From Bacteroidetes bacterium HGW-Bacteroidetes-10 (GTDB taxonomy: Bacteria > Bacteroidota > Bacteroidia > Bacteroidales > UBA932), in NCBI GenBank assembly GCA_002842695.1, contig PHDT01000004.1:56410-120409 (forward strand): DNA of 64,000 bases, given 5' to 3'. Position numbers and translations under genes: made by a program. Below are positions 8,422-17,830 of this stretch, in pieces; the first letter of the stretch is position 1; each line of letters starts with the position of its first letter. The notes beneath the pieces are model-generated. The model did not search any database and was not told the origin of the DNA. It was given only the letters and a program-made list of their open reading frames with translations.

Positions 8422-9225
8422 TTATCCTCCAATATTGAAAAATTCACCTGTTGTGTTGTGCCCGCCCCGCTTTGGTTTGTTCTGCACTGCCATTTCCAGT
8501 GCATTTTTTGCTCCCAGAGTGCGCAGGTCATATTCAAGATCACTAAACAGGCATGGTTTTACCTTTCCGGTTGCAGTAAGTCTTAATCTGTTGCATTTTG
8601 GACAATCTCCGCCATCACCACCGTCTACAATTCCAAAATTTCCCTTATGCAAATCCATTGTCTGAATGTATCTAACCTGCAATCCGTTTTCTGCTGCGAA
8701 TGCAGCTACATCGCGGGCATCTTTCTCCTCCCGGCTGTGCGCCACAACACAGTTTATCTTTACAGGTTCAAGGCCTGCTTCAAGGGCTGACCTAATTCCT
8801 TCAAATACCTTTTGAACATCTCCTCCTCTTGTTATCTCACTGTACCGAACAGGGTCCGTAGCATCAAGGCTGATATTTATCCTGCTTAATCCGGCCTGCC
8901 TGAGCTCCTTTGCAAATAATGAGAGTAACTGTCCGTTAGTTGTCATGGAGAGATCTGAAATTCCTTCAATTGAAGCAATCCTTCCTACCAACTCAATTAT
9001 TCCTCTTCTTACAAGAGGTTCTCCACCTGTGAGCCTTACTTTGACAATGCCCATTGAAACAGCCGTTCTGGTAAATTCGGTGATTTCGTCAAAAGAGAGG
9101 ATCTTACTATGGTCTAAAAGCGGAACTCCCTCTTCGGGCATGCAGTATGTACACCTTAGGTTACATCTGTCAGTTACAGAGATACGAAGGTATGTAATTT
9201 TTCTTCCAACAGTGTCGCAAAGCAT
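8422..9225 (-). CDS. moaA: GTP 3',8-cyclase MoaA, short form
   Basis: Radical SAM enzyme that starts molybdopterin synthesis from GTP. The N-terminal CNLRCTYC motif (residues about 21-28) binds the SAM cluster. The C-terminal CPKCNRLRLTATGKVKPC supplies the second [4Fe-4S] site and the GTP-contacting arginines. The protein ends in Gly-Gly, the conserved tail needed for activity. At 267 residues it is about 60 shorter than usual; the gap lies between the VRYIQTM strand and the second cluster. The frame is continuous and both sites are intact, so this looks like a compact variant and not a pseudogene. Confidence 0.9.
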   Translation of the reverse strand: MLCDTVGRKITYLRISVTDRCNLRCTYCMPEEGVPLLDHSKILSFDEITEFTRTAVSMGIVKVRLTGGEPLVRRGIIELVGRIASIEGISDLSMTTNGQLLSLFAKELRQAGLSRINISLDATDPVRYSEITRGGDVQKVFEGIRSALEAGLEPVKINCVVAHSREEKDARDVAAFAAENGLQVRYIQTMDLHKGNFGIVDGGDGGDCPKCNRLRLTATGKVKPCLFSDLEYDLRTLGAKNALEMAVQNKPKRGGHNTTGEFFNIGG

Positions 9226-9226
9226 T

Positions 9227-9763
9227 TTAAATCCTCCCCATTATTCGGGAGACCTCCCACAATACAACCCCAATACTTACAGAAACATTAAGCGAGTGCT
9301 TTGTCCCAAACTGGGGTATTTCAGCAACCATATCGCTCATATCTACAACATCCTGACTAACGCCTTTTACTTCATTTCCAAACACCAGTGCATACTTCTT
9401 GTCCTTTTCCAGAGGAAGCTTGTCAAGCATGGTAGAGTTTTCGGTCTGTTCAACCGATATAATTTCATAGCCATGCTCTTTAAGGATTCTGACGGCTTCA
9501 GGCGTCTTTTCGTGGTACTCCCAGGCAACACTGTTCTCTGCTCCCAGAGCAGATTTGTGTATCTCTGGTGATGGAGGGACTGCGCAAATTCCGCATAAAA
9601 TAATCTTCTCTGCTGAGAATGCATCTGCTGTACGGAAAGCTGCTCCAATATTGTGCTGGCTTCTGACATTGTCAAGAACCACAGTTATATGCATCTTCCC
9701 TGAAGTTTGATATTCCTCCCTGGATAGCCTTCCTAGTTCACTATTAAGTAATTTTCTGTACAT
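9227..9763 (-). CDS. TrmH/SpoU-family RNA 2'-O-methyltransferase
   Basis: A 178-residue SPOUT methyltransferase without an N-terminal substrate-binding extension. The three SpoU motifs are visible: NVRSQHNIGAAFRTADAF near residues 28-45, LVFGNEVKGV near 127-136 and SLNVSVSIGVVLWE near 155-168. It probably methylates a ribose in tRNA; the position cannot be assigned. I chose ATG 9763 (MYRKLLNSEL) because it follows the promoter palindrome and matches family starts. One base separates it from moaA, so it is the first gene of the cofactor operon. Confidence 0.85.
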   Translation of the reverse strand: MYRKLLNSELGRLSREEYQTSGKMHITVVLDNVRSQHNIGAAFRTADAFSAEKIILCGICAVPPSPEIHKSALGAENSVAWEYHEKTPEAVRILKEHGYEIISVEQTENSTMLDKLPLEKDKKYALVFGNEVKGVSQDVVDMSDMVAEIPQFGTKHSLNVSVSIGVVLWEVSRIMGRI

Positions 9764-9769
9764 AATTAT

Positions 9770-9785
9770 TATCTTTGCAAAGATA
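9770..9785. promoter_or_regulatory. Palindromic -7 element before the methyltransferase operon
   Basis: A perfect 16-bp palindrome, TATCTTTGCAAAGATA. The minus-strand half (9778-9785) is an exact TAnnTTTG box, 14 bases before the ATG at 9763. The plus-strand half is also an exact box facing the efflux operon at 9875. It could be two overlapping promoters or a promoter within a dimeric-repressor site. Confidence 0.55.
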
Positions 9786-9850
9786 CTCATCCAAAGGCAG
9801 ATTTTTATCTTTTTTTGCCCTCTCTTTAAACTTTTTAGAATCTCAATGGT

Positions 9851-9874
9851 CAAAGTAAAATAATTTTTACTTTG
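9851..9874. promoter_or_regulatory. Inverted repeat before the RND efflux operon
   Basis: Perfect 10-bp arms, CAAAGTAAAA and TTTTACTTTG, with a 4-base TAAT spacer, directly abut the ATG at 9875. The right arm resembles a -7 box one base short of consensus. The position suits an operator for a dimeric repressor of the efflux operon, but no regulator gene is adjacent. Confidence 0.45.
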
Positions 9875-10975
9875 ATGAAAAACAGACAGAAGTACATTCT
9901 TTACGCGGCAATACCAACAGTTCTGGTCCTGTCAGTATATGGTTACAACAAAATTTTTAATAAATCCCAGCTGGAAGAGCCGGGATCTGCTCCCGCCGGC
10001 GCACAGGCTGAGGGTCGCAGAGGTAGTGGAGGCAGGTCGTTGCCTGTGTCGGTTTATATTGCAAAATTAATGACGGCCGAGGAGGGCAGACTTGCAATAG
10101 GTACACTTGTAGCCAATGAAAAGGTAGATGTGGTAAGTGAACTTTCCGGTCGCGTGACAGAGATAAATTTCAAAGAGGGAGAACTTGTAAAAAAAGGCAA
10201 AATTCTTCTTAAACTAAACGATGACGAGTTGGTTTCTCAACTTGTTAAGGCCGAATACCAGAATACACTGCTTGAACAGAGACTTGGAAGACAGAAAATT
10301 CTTCTTGAGAAGGATGCTGTGAGCCGTGAAGATTACGATAAAGTGCTTACAGAGTACAATGTGCTTCAGCAGGACATTGAGCAGTTGAAAATACGCATTG
10401 AGAAAATGAAGGTGCGCGCTCCATTCGACGGAGTCATAGGCTTCAGAAATATCAGCCTTGGAGCCTTTCTCCAGCCTAATTCAAAAATATCTACCCTTGT
10501 AGATATTGCCAGCCTTAAACTCGAGTTTTCCATCCCGGAAAAATATATTAACGATGTTAAACCAGGCAACAACCTGGTTTTTACTGTAGAGGGGATGAGC
10601 AACAAATTCAAAGCGCAAGTTTATGCAATAGAACCTGAGATTGACCTTAAAACGAGGACATCAATGCTTAGGGCCAAATATGTTAACAGTGGCATGCGGC
10701 TTAAACCGGGTATGTCTGCAAAAGTTGCATACAGCATGACGCAGGGAGCCGAGAGTATTTATGTCCCAAATCAGTCTGTGGTTCCTGATGTTAAGGGACG
10801 CTCTGTATGGCTTGTTAAGGGGGGTAAAGCAAATCTGGTTCCTGTTCAGACAGGCACCCGTACAGCAGATATGCTTGAAATTCTTAGTGGTATAGAGCTA
10901 GGTGATACTGTAATTACAACCGGACTCATGCAGCTCAGGCCAGGGATTCAGGTTTCACCCCAAATTAATCGATAA
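9875..10975 (+). CDS. RND efflux periplasmic adaptor (membrane fusion protein)
   Basis: Links the inner-membrane pump to the outer-membrane channel. It has an N-terminal membrane anchor (residues about 7-24), a low-complexity Gly/Ala/Arg linker, a barrel-sandwich segment GRVTEINFKEGELVKKGKIL, an alpha-hairpin around 115-160, and a second sandwich half VRAPFDGVIGFRNISLG. The 366-residue length is normal. ATG 9875 is preferred over the adjoining in-frame TTG at 9872. It starts a three-gene operon with the pump 5 bases downstream. Confidence 0.92.
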   Translation: MKNRQKYILYAAIPTVLVLSVYGYNKIFNKSQLEEPGSAPAGAQAEGRRGSGGRSLPVSVYIAKLMTAEEGRLAIGTLVANEKVDVVSELSGRVTEINFKEGELVKKGKILLKLNDDELVSQLVKAEYQNTLLEQRLGRQKILLEKDAVSREDYDKVLTEYNVLQQDIEQLKIRIEKMKVRAPFDGVIGFRNISLGAFLQPNSKISTLVDIASLKLEFSIPEKYINDVKPGNNLVFTVEGMSNKFKAQVYAIEPEIDLKTRTSMLRAKYVNSGMRLKPGMSAKVAYSMTQGAESIYVPNQSVVPDVKGRSVWLVKGGKANLVPVQTGTRTADMLEILSGIELGDTVITTGLMQLRPGIQVSPQINR

Positions 10976-10980
10976 GCCTT

Positions 10981-13900
10981 ATGAGCATTAGTACAACAAC
11001 CATAAACAGGCCCGTGCTGGCGACGGTAATGAGCCTACTTATTGTAATCTTTGGGGCAATCGGCTATACTTCTCTTGGTGTGAGGGATTATCCTAGTGTG
11101 GATAATCCGGTGATTTCAGTAAGGTGTTCATTTCCCGGGGCCAACGCAGATGTTATAGAAACACAGATTACTGAGCCTCTTGAAGCTGCAGTAAACGGAA
11201 TCCCGGGCATACGTTCAATTTCAAGTTCCAGCAGAGATGGGTCAAGCTCAATTAATATTGAGTTTAATCTGGAGGTAGACCTGGAGACAGCTGCAAATGA
11301 TGTAAGGGATAAAGTTTCCGGAGCGATGAGGAGACTTCCTCAGGATGTCGATCCTCCGGTAGTAGAGAAGTCAGATGCTGACGCTCAGCCAATTTTCTCA
11401 ATTACAATTCAGAGTGAAACAAGGGATATTATTGATCTTAGCGAATATGCCGAAGTAAATTTTAAGGAGAGACTTCAAACTATAAGCGGAGTGAGCAGCG
11501 TGGGTATCTGGGGGTCAAAGCGTTATTCAGTAAGGATGAGGATGGACCCGATTCTTCTGGCAGCTTACAAAATTACTCCTCTTGATGTTCGCCAGGCAGT
11601 GACAAGAGAAAATGTTGAACTGCCTTCCGGGACAGTAGAGGGCTCAACAATGGAGCTTACTGTAAGGACTCTTGGAAGGCTCAGAACCATTGAGGATTTC
11701 AATAATCTGATAATTTCCCGCAACGGAGAAAGAATTGTCAGGTTTTCGGATATTGGCTCTGCCGAAGTTGATGCAGAGAATACAAGGTCAATTCTTAAAA
11801 GAAACGGTGTCCCAATGGTTTCGGCAGTTCTTGTACCTCAGCCCGGTGCAAACTATATTACAATTGTTGACGAAGCAAAAAAGGCAGTTGAGGAGCTGAA
11901 GAAGAGCCTTCCGCCTGATATTGAAGTAGGAGTGGGATTTGATAACACTACATTTATTAGGGACTCAATTAGCGAAGTCCAGCTGACTATTCTGCAGGCC
12001 TTTATTCTGGTTGTTTTAATAATTTTCCTCTTTTTACGAAACTGGAGGACTACTCTTATTCCAATAATTGCAATTCCCATCTCAATCATAGGTGCATTTT
12101 TCATTATGTATCTTGCCGGGTTCTCAATAAATATCCTGACACTGCTGGCAATAGTCCTCTCCATTGGACTGGTTGTTGATGATGCTATTGTTGTCATGGA
12201 GAATATTTACACAAAAATTGAACGTGGGATGCCTCCAAAAGAGGCTGCAATTGAGGGTTCAAAGGAGATATTTTTTGCAGTAATAGCAACAACAATTACC
12301 CTGGTAGCGGTTTTCTTCCCTATTGTCTTTCTGCAGGGTGTTACAGGGCGTCTTTTCAGAGAATTCTCAATGGTAATTGCCGGTGCAGTTGTAATCTCAA
12401 GCTTTGTGGCTCTGACATTCACACCAATGCTGTCAAGTAAACTGCTAAAGAGAGATGCCCATGAGGGGAAATTCTACAAGTATACTGAGCCGTTTTTTGT
12501 ATGGCTTAATAATCTGTATCAGAGTTCTCTCGAAAAGTTTATGAGCAAAAGATGGATTGCAGTAGCTTTTCTTCTGCTTTCTCTTGGACTTATTCTTTAT
12601 TTGTGGACATCAATACCATCTGAGATGGCTCCAATGGAGGACCGCTCCATGCTGAATGTCTCAAGTACAGCTCAGGAAGGTGCTACATATGACTATATGC
12701 TAAAATATACAGATGATCTTTACAATGTGGTAACGGATGAAATTCCGGAGGCAGAGAATGTATTGCAAATGGTTGGTATGGGAGGCAGAAACAGGTCAAA
12801 TTTCTCGATAGCACTTGTTGAACCTCTTTCAAGAGAGAGGTCACAGCAAGAGATTGCAGATGCATTATCTCCCAAAGTAGCGACACTCACAGGCGCACGA
12901 AGTTTTGTTAACCAGCAACAGACTTTTGGGGGCAGAAGAGGTGGAATGCCTGTTCAGTATGTAATCCAGGCAAAGAACCTTGACTCTCTTAAAACAGCTA
13001 TTCCAAGGTTTATGTCTGAAGTTGCACAAAGCGATGTTTTTTCGAACTCAGATGTGAACCTAAGGTTTACCAAGCCGGAACTCAGCATAAGCATAGACAG
13101 GGATAAGGCATCAATGATGGGCGTCTCCATTCAGAATATTGCCCAGACTCTGCAGTTATCTATGAGCGAGCAACGTATCGGTTATTTCATCAGAAATGGC
13201 AAGCAATATCAGATAATGAGTCAGATTGACCAAAGCATGAGAAATAAACCTGTTGACCTGGCAAATATTTATGTTAGAAATGATGTTGGCGAGCTTATCC
13301 AGCTCGATAACCTCATTACAATGGAAGAGAGTAGTACTCCTCCACAGTTGTTCAGATACAACAGATTTGTCTCGGCAACAGTATCGGCTGCTCTTTCAAA
13401 AGGATATACACTTGGACAGGGAATTGAGGAGATGGATGCAATTGCAGATAAGACACTTAATCCTGACCATTTTTCAACAACACTGTCCGGACAGTCAAAG
13501 GACTTTATTGAAAGTACATCAAGTCTTCTTTTTGCATTTATTCTGGCTCTCATCCTGATATACCTCATTCTTTCCGCACAGTTTGAGAGCTTCAGGGATC
13601 CCCTAATCATAATGCTGACAGTACCTCTTGCTTTGATTGGGGCTTTGGTTGCACTTACAGCTTTTGACCAGACTATGAATATCTTCAGTCAGATAGGACT
13701 CATAATGCTCATTGGACTGGTATCCAAGAATGGTATTCTAATGGTGGAGTTTGCAAATCAGAAGAAACTAACTGGATTAGGGCGAAATGAGGCAATACTG
13801 AGTGCCGCAACTTCACGTTTCAGACCAATTCTTATGACAAGTCTCTCAACAATTCTGGGCATTTTGCCAATGGTATTTGCAACCGGTGCGGGTGCAGAAA

Positions 13901-14019
13901 GCCGTGTTTCAATGGGTGTGGCTGTTGCAGGAGGACTTATTTTTGCAACCTTCTTTACATTGTACATAATTCCTGCAATGTATTCTTACATTTCATCATC
14001 AAAAGCAGTTACAAAATGA
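10981..14019 (+). CDS. RND multidrug efflux pump (HAE1/AcrB family)
   Basis: Proton-driven inner-membrane transporter of 1012 residues, a normal length. The N-terminal helix, two large periplasmic loops and twelve membrane segments are recognisable. The proton-relay aspartates are Asp400-Asp401 in GLVVDDAIVV and the partner lysine is Lys916 in GLVSKNGILMVEFAN. Substrates cannot be read from sequence. The stop overlaps the outer-membrane channel gene by 4 bases (ATGA). Confidence 0.95.
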   Translation: MSISTTTINRPVLATVMSLLIVIFGAIGYTSLGVRDYPSVDNPVISVRCSFPGANADVIETQITEPLEAAVNGIPGIRSISSSSRDGSSSINIEFNLEVDLETAANDVRDKVSGAMRRLPQDVDPPVVEKSDADAQPIFSITIQSETRDIIDLSEYAEVNFKERLQTISGVSSVGIWGSKRYSVRMRMDPILLAAYKITPLDVRQAVTRENVELPSGTVEGSTMELTVRTLGRLRTIEDFNNLIISRNGERIVRFSDIGSAEVDAENTRSILKRNGVPMVSAVLVPQPGANYITIVDEAKKAVEELKKSLPPDIEVGVGFDNTTFIRDSISEVQLTILQAFILVVLIIFLFLRNWRTTLIPIIAIPISIIGAFFIMYLAGFSINILTLLAIVLSIGLVVDDAIVVMENIYTKIERGMPPKEAAIEGSKEIFFAVIATTITLVAVFFPIVFLQGVTGRLFREFSMVIAGAVVISSFVALTFTPMLSSKLLKRDAHEGKFYKYTEPFFVWLNNLYQSSLEKFMSKRWIAVAFLLLSLGLILYLWTSIPSEMAPMEDRSMLNVSSTAQEGATYDYMLKYTDDLYNVVTDEIPEAENVLQMVGMGGRNRSNFSIALVEPLSRERSQQEIADALSPKVATLTGARSFVNQQQTFGGRRGGMPVQYVIQAKNLDSLKTAIPRFMSEVAQSDVFSNSDVNLRFTKPELSISIDRDKASMMGVSIQNIAQTLQLSMSEQRIGYFIRNGKQYQIMSQIDQSMRNKPVDLANIYVRNDVGELIQLDNLITMEESSTPPQLFRYNRFVSATVSAALSKGYTLGQGIEEMDAIADKTLNPDHFSTTLSGQSKDFIESTSSLLFAFILALILIYLILSAQFESFRDPLIIMLTVPLALIGALVALTAFDQTMNIFSQIGLIMLIGLVSKNGILMVEFANQKKLTGLGRNEAILSAATSRFRPILMTSLSTILGILPMVFATGAGAESRVSMGVAVAGGLIFATFFTLYIIPAMYSYISSSKAVTK

Positions 14020-15341
14020 TAAAGACATTCAGAAAATATATTTTACTGTCGACGCTTGCTCTTACAATTTCGGCCGGGTCTGCAGCTCAATCCCCGGAAA
14101 CCAATTCTGAACTTACTCTTGAGTATTGTATTGCGAGAGCCCTGGAGGCAAACTACTCGATTCTGATTTCAGGAAATACTCTGGAGATAGCAGCAAATAA
14201 TGTTACCTATGCTCCATTTCTTCCATCTGTTACAGTTAGTTCCAGGCAAAGTGCAAACAGAACTGAGCTGAGAAACTATAATCAGGATGGAGAGATTGAA
14301 AAATCAACCTCTGCCTCAGGCTCGGTTGTTAATGGTGCTAATTTGAACTGGAGGCTTTTTGATGGTCTTGCAATGTTTGCAACCAGGGAGAAGCAGCAGG
14401 AGCTTCTTTCGCAGGGAGAGTTCAGCTTTCGCTCAGTTGCAGAAAATCTGGTTATGCAGATTTCTGCACAATATTACAGTATTATCAGCCTTCAGAATAA
14501 GGTTAATCTCCTTTATGAACTGGTCTCTATTTCTCAGGAGAGATATAATCAGGCACTTACACGTTATAATATTGGCAGTGGCTCTGGACTGGAACATAAG
14601 CAGGCAAAGATCTACCTGAACAGTGACTCATCTTCACTTCTTCAGCAAAAGGAGAATCTGAAAAATGCATACATAGAGCTTTACAGACTCATGAACCTTC
14701 CTCTTGACTCCCGTCATCAGATTAAGGATACTATTATTCCGGAGCCACAACTGGATGTCGCAAAACTGTTTGCTTCAGCTGAGGAGAATAATACAACACT
14801 GCTCTCACTTAAAGCAGGAGAAAAAATTGCCAGACTTGATACAAGACTTGCCAAAGCATCAAGATATCCCTCTCTGGATTTCTCTGCAGCATATAATTAC
14901 AATTTCAATCAAAGCCAGTATTTCCCTTCAAGATACAATGAATCCAACGGGCTAAACTGGGGTTTTTCGCTCTCTGTTCCTGTCTTTTCAGGAAATGAGA
15001 TTAACAGGAAAATTCAGAATTCAAGAATTCTTGAAGAGAATGCAAGATTAATTTACGAAAAGGAGAGACAGTCTCTGCAGAGCGAGCTCTATCAACTTTA
15101 CAATATCTACTCAAATAATCTTACAATGATAGGATTTGAGGAGGAGAGCCGGGAGTCTGCGTTGTTAAACCTTGAAGCTGCACGTGAAAAGTACAGATTA
15201 GGCTCACTATCAGGCATTGAATTCCGCGATATTCAGCTTTCATATCTCAATGCATCTGACAGAAGGTTAAACGCTATCTATCAGGCAAAGATCTCTGAAA
15301 TAACACTACATCTTATGGCTGGAGAATTATTCAGGAAATAG
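14016..15341 (+). CDS. TolC-like outer-membrane efflux protein
   Basis: Third part of the tripartite pump, 441 residues. A signal peptide (residues about 1-24, ending SAGSAAQ) precedes two repeated outer-membrane-efflux (OEP) domains with long coiled helices; ENLKNAYIELYRLMNLPLDS and AREKYRLGSLSGIEFRDIQL are typical ends of the two halves. Coupled by a 4-base overlap to the pump gene and followed by a terminator. Confidence 0.92.
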   Translation: MIKTFRKYILLSTLALTISAGSAAQSPETNSELTLEYCIARALEANYSILISGNTLEIAANNVTYAPFLPSVTVSSRQSANRTELRNYNQDGEIEKSTSASGSVVNGANLNWRLFDGLAMFATREKQQELLSQGEFSFRSVAENLVMQISAQYYSIISLQNKVNLLYELVSISQERYNQALTRYNIGSGSGLEHKQAKIYLNSDSSSLLQQKENLKNAYIELYRLMNLPLDSRHQIKDTIIPEPQLDVAKLFASAEENNTTLLSLKAGEKIARLDTRLAKASRYPSLDFSAAYNYNFNQSQYFPSRYNESNGLNWGFSLSVPVFSGNEINRKIQNSRILEENARLIYEKERQSLQSELYQLYNIYSNNLTMIGFEEESRESALLNLEAAREKYRLGSLSGIEFRDIQLSYLNASDRRLNAIYQAKISEITLHLMAGELFRK

Positions 15342-15374
15342 AGTATAAAAGTTAAACTTTTGTATTGGAAAATT

Positions 15375-15411
15375 GTTCCTATGTGAAATATTAACGCATA
15401 GGAACTTTTTT
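15375..15411 (+). terminator. Rho-independent terminator of the efflux operon
   Basis: 9-bp arms GTTCCTATG (15375-15383) and CATAGGAAC (15397-15405), with a 13-base loop and six T's after. It lies 34 bases past the operon's last stop codon. Confidence 0.85.
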
Positions 15412-15424
15412 ATAAAATATCTAT

Positions 15425-17830
15425 ATGAACCTGAGACTTGTAAATTTTCTGCTCTCATTAATGCTGATTCTTTCTCCTGCACTTTTAAAGGCAGAGGAGG
15501 AGGCTCCAAAATTTTATCCTGTTAACGGAAAGGTTATTGACAAAATAACTAGAGAACCTGTTGCGTTTGCAACAGTTTCAGTCTGGAAGGGAACCCGTTT
15601 CGCTACAACAGATACACTGGGGAATTTTGTTATTGATAATCTGCCTGCAGGTACTTATCGCTTTCAGATAGATTTGCTTGGATATGTTCAGTATATATCT
15701 GAAGAGGTAATGCTGTCAAACAAGGGAGCTTATATAACCGCAGAGCTGGAGGAGGAGAGCAGAATGCTCACATCGGTAACAGTGAAGCCAAAGGCAGACC
15801 CATTCAGACGTATTCCGGAGACTCCTCTTTCTCAAAGGACAATAGGGGTTCAGGAGATAGAAAGAAACCCGGGCTCAAACAGAGACATTTCAAGAGTAGT
15901 GTCGTCACTCCCCGGCGTAGGTCTTCCTCCCGGAGGCGGATATAGAAATGACCTTCTTGTAAGAGGAGGGGGCCCTTCAGAAAACAAGTTCTTTCTCGAT
16001 GGAATTGAGATACCATCAATAAACCACTTTAGCACACAGGGCTCTTCAGGCGGGCCTGTGGGGATAATTGATGCAGATTTTATCCGGGAAGTTGATTTCT
16101 ATTCAGGATCTTTCCCAGTTGCAAGGGGAGGCGGAATCAGCTCAGTTCTTGATTTTAAACTAAAAGAGGGAGACCCTTTGAAGAACCGTTTTAAGTTTAC
16201 TGTTGGTGCATCAGAGGCGGGTATTACATCAAGCGGTCACTTATCGCAAAAGACAAGTTACCTTGCCTCAGTAAGGCTATCTTATGCACAATTTGTATTC
16301 AAACTCATCAATCTGCCATTCCTGACAACATTTTCTGATACCCAGATAAAGATTAAAACCCGTTTTGACAACAGGCATGAACTTACATTCATTGCACTTG
16401 GAGGCCTGGATGATATGACTCTTAACGACGATACAGGAGGAAAGGAGTCAAACGAATATATTCTTGCCTATCTTCCGGTTATTCAGCAGGAGGTTTTCAC
16501 AGCAGGAATGATATACAAATATTATTACGGAAGCAATAATCTGGCGCTTTACCTTAGTCACAGCTATCTCAATAACCGAAATACTAAATATGCAGGAAAC
16601 GATGAGTCCTCAGAAGACAATCTGTCACTGCGATATAAATCCATTGAACAGGAGAGCAAGCTAAGAATTGAAAATGTAAGCAAGATTGGCGATTTTAGAC
16701 TGATTGCAGGTGCAGGTGCAGAGTTACCACGATACACAAATGACACATATCAGAAGATCTTTACACAGGACCCTGTAACAATTAACTATAATAGTACACT
16801 TAACTTCCTTAAATATTCGCTCTTTGCGAACATTAACTACACCTCCCCAAACAGAAAGTTCACAGCAAACGGAGGCCTGAGGGCAGATGCAAACAGTTTC
16901 TCACCGGAGATGGCAAATCCTTTGAACCAACTCTCTCCAAGAGTATCCCTCTCATGGGAATTCCTGCCGGATTTGTATCTTAATGCAGGTGCAGGAAGAT
17001 ATTTTCAGCTTCCTCCTTATACTGCAATGGGATTCAGGAACGGAGCAGGCGAACTGGTTAACAAAGATCTCAAATACATAGGATCAGATCAATTAACATT
17101 GGGTGTTGATTACAGAAATGACAAAGGTTTGCAGCTTTCAGCGGAACTTTTCTGGAGAAACAACTTTAATGGAATGTGGTCAATTAACGACTCAATTCCG
17201 GTAGAAGGAAAAGGCATTAATTACGGAGTCTCAGGAAACGAGCCAATCGAGTCCTCTCTTAAAAGCAGGTCTTATGGAGTTGAATTATCTGCAAGATGGT
17301 TTGTTTCAGACAAACTTAACCTTATAGGATCTCTTACAATGTTCAGAAGCGAATATCAGCACCCGGAGGGAGAGTGGATTGCCAGAGCATGGAACAACAA
17401 AAGACTGCTGACAGTCTCTGCAGGATACAAATTGCCGCGTAATTACGTAATAGGACTCAAATATCGTTATTCAGGAGGGAGCCCTGCAACTCCTATTGAT
17501 GAATTCAAATCTTCACTGGTATCTGCCTGGGATGCATCCGGCCGCTCCTATCCCGATTATTCTCAGTATAACTCATATTATCTGGGAATTTTCAATCAAC
17601 TGGACATAAGAGTAGATAAAGAGTTTTATTTTAGAAAATTCGCTTTGAAACTATATGTTGATATTCAAAATGTTCTGAGTCAGAAATATAATCCGGGAGA
17701 TGTACTTGTAAGTACCGGTAATATTGTTAATCCGGCAGCGCCCTATTCAGACCAAAGATATGAAATGAAGAGAATCGCTCTCTCAGAAGGGACACTTGTT
17801 CCGTCAATAGGTATTACAGTAGAGTTTTAA
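15425..17830 (+). CDS. TonB-dependent outer-membrane receptor
   Basis: An 801-residue receptor. The signal peptide (residues 1-23) is followed by a carboxypeptidase-regulatory-like domain (about 33-115, VNGKVIDKITREPVAFATVSV), a plug domain (about 130-245, with LVRGGGPSENKFFLDGIEIP), and a beta-barrel ending in a hydrophobic residue (VEF). It has no SusD partner, so it is more like a metal, vitamin or small-ligand receptor than a glycan importer. The substrate is unknown. No clear promoter box was found in the 83-base gap upstream. Its 3' end overlaps the convergent hydrolase gene by 17 bases. Confidence 0.9.
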   Translation: MNLRLVNFLLSLMLILSPALLKAEEEAPKFYPVNGKVIDKITREPVAFATVSVWKGTRFATTDTLGNFVIDNLPAGTYRFQIDLLGYVQYISEEVMLSNKGAYITAELEEESRMLTSVTVKPKADPFRRIPETPLSQRTIGVQEIERNPGSNRDISRVVSSLPGVGLPPGGGYRNDLLVRGGGPSENKFFLDGIEIPSINHFSTQGSSGGPVGIIDADFIREVDFYSGSFPVARGGGISSVLDFKLKEGDPLKNRFKFTVGASEAGITSSGHLSQKTSYLASVRLSYAQFVFKLINLPFLTTFSDTQIKIKTRFDNRHELTFIALGGLDDMTLNDDTGGKESNEYILAYLPVIQQEVFTAGMIYKYYYGSNNLALYLSHSYLNNRNTKYAGNDESSEDNLSLRYKSIEQESKLRIENVSKIGDFRLIAGAGAELPRYTNDTYQKIFTQDPVTINYNSTLNFLKYSLFANINYTSPNRKFTANGGLRADANSFSPEMANPLNQLSPRVSLSWEFLPDLYLNAGAGRYFQLPPYTAMGFRNGAGELVNKDLKYIGSDQLTLGVDYRNDKGLQLSAELFWRNNFNGMWSINDSIPVEGKGINYGVSGNEPIESSLKSRSYGVELSARWFVSDKLNLIGSLTMFRSEYQHPEGEWIARAWNNKRLLTVSAGYKLPRNYVIGLKYRYSGGSPATPIDEFKSSLVSAWDASGRSYPDYSQYNSYYLGIFNQLDIRVDKEFYFRKFALKLYVDIQNVLSQKYNPGDVLVSTGNIVNPAAPYSDQRYEMKRIALSEGTLVPSIGITVEF

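Noticed and set aside
8422-9225. MoaA as a pseudogene or frameshift
   Set aside because: The frame is continuous, both cluster motifs and the Gly-Gly end are intact, and neighbours are 1-2 bases away.
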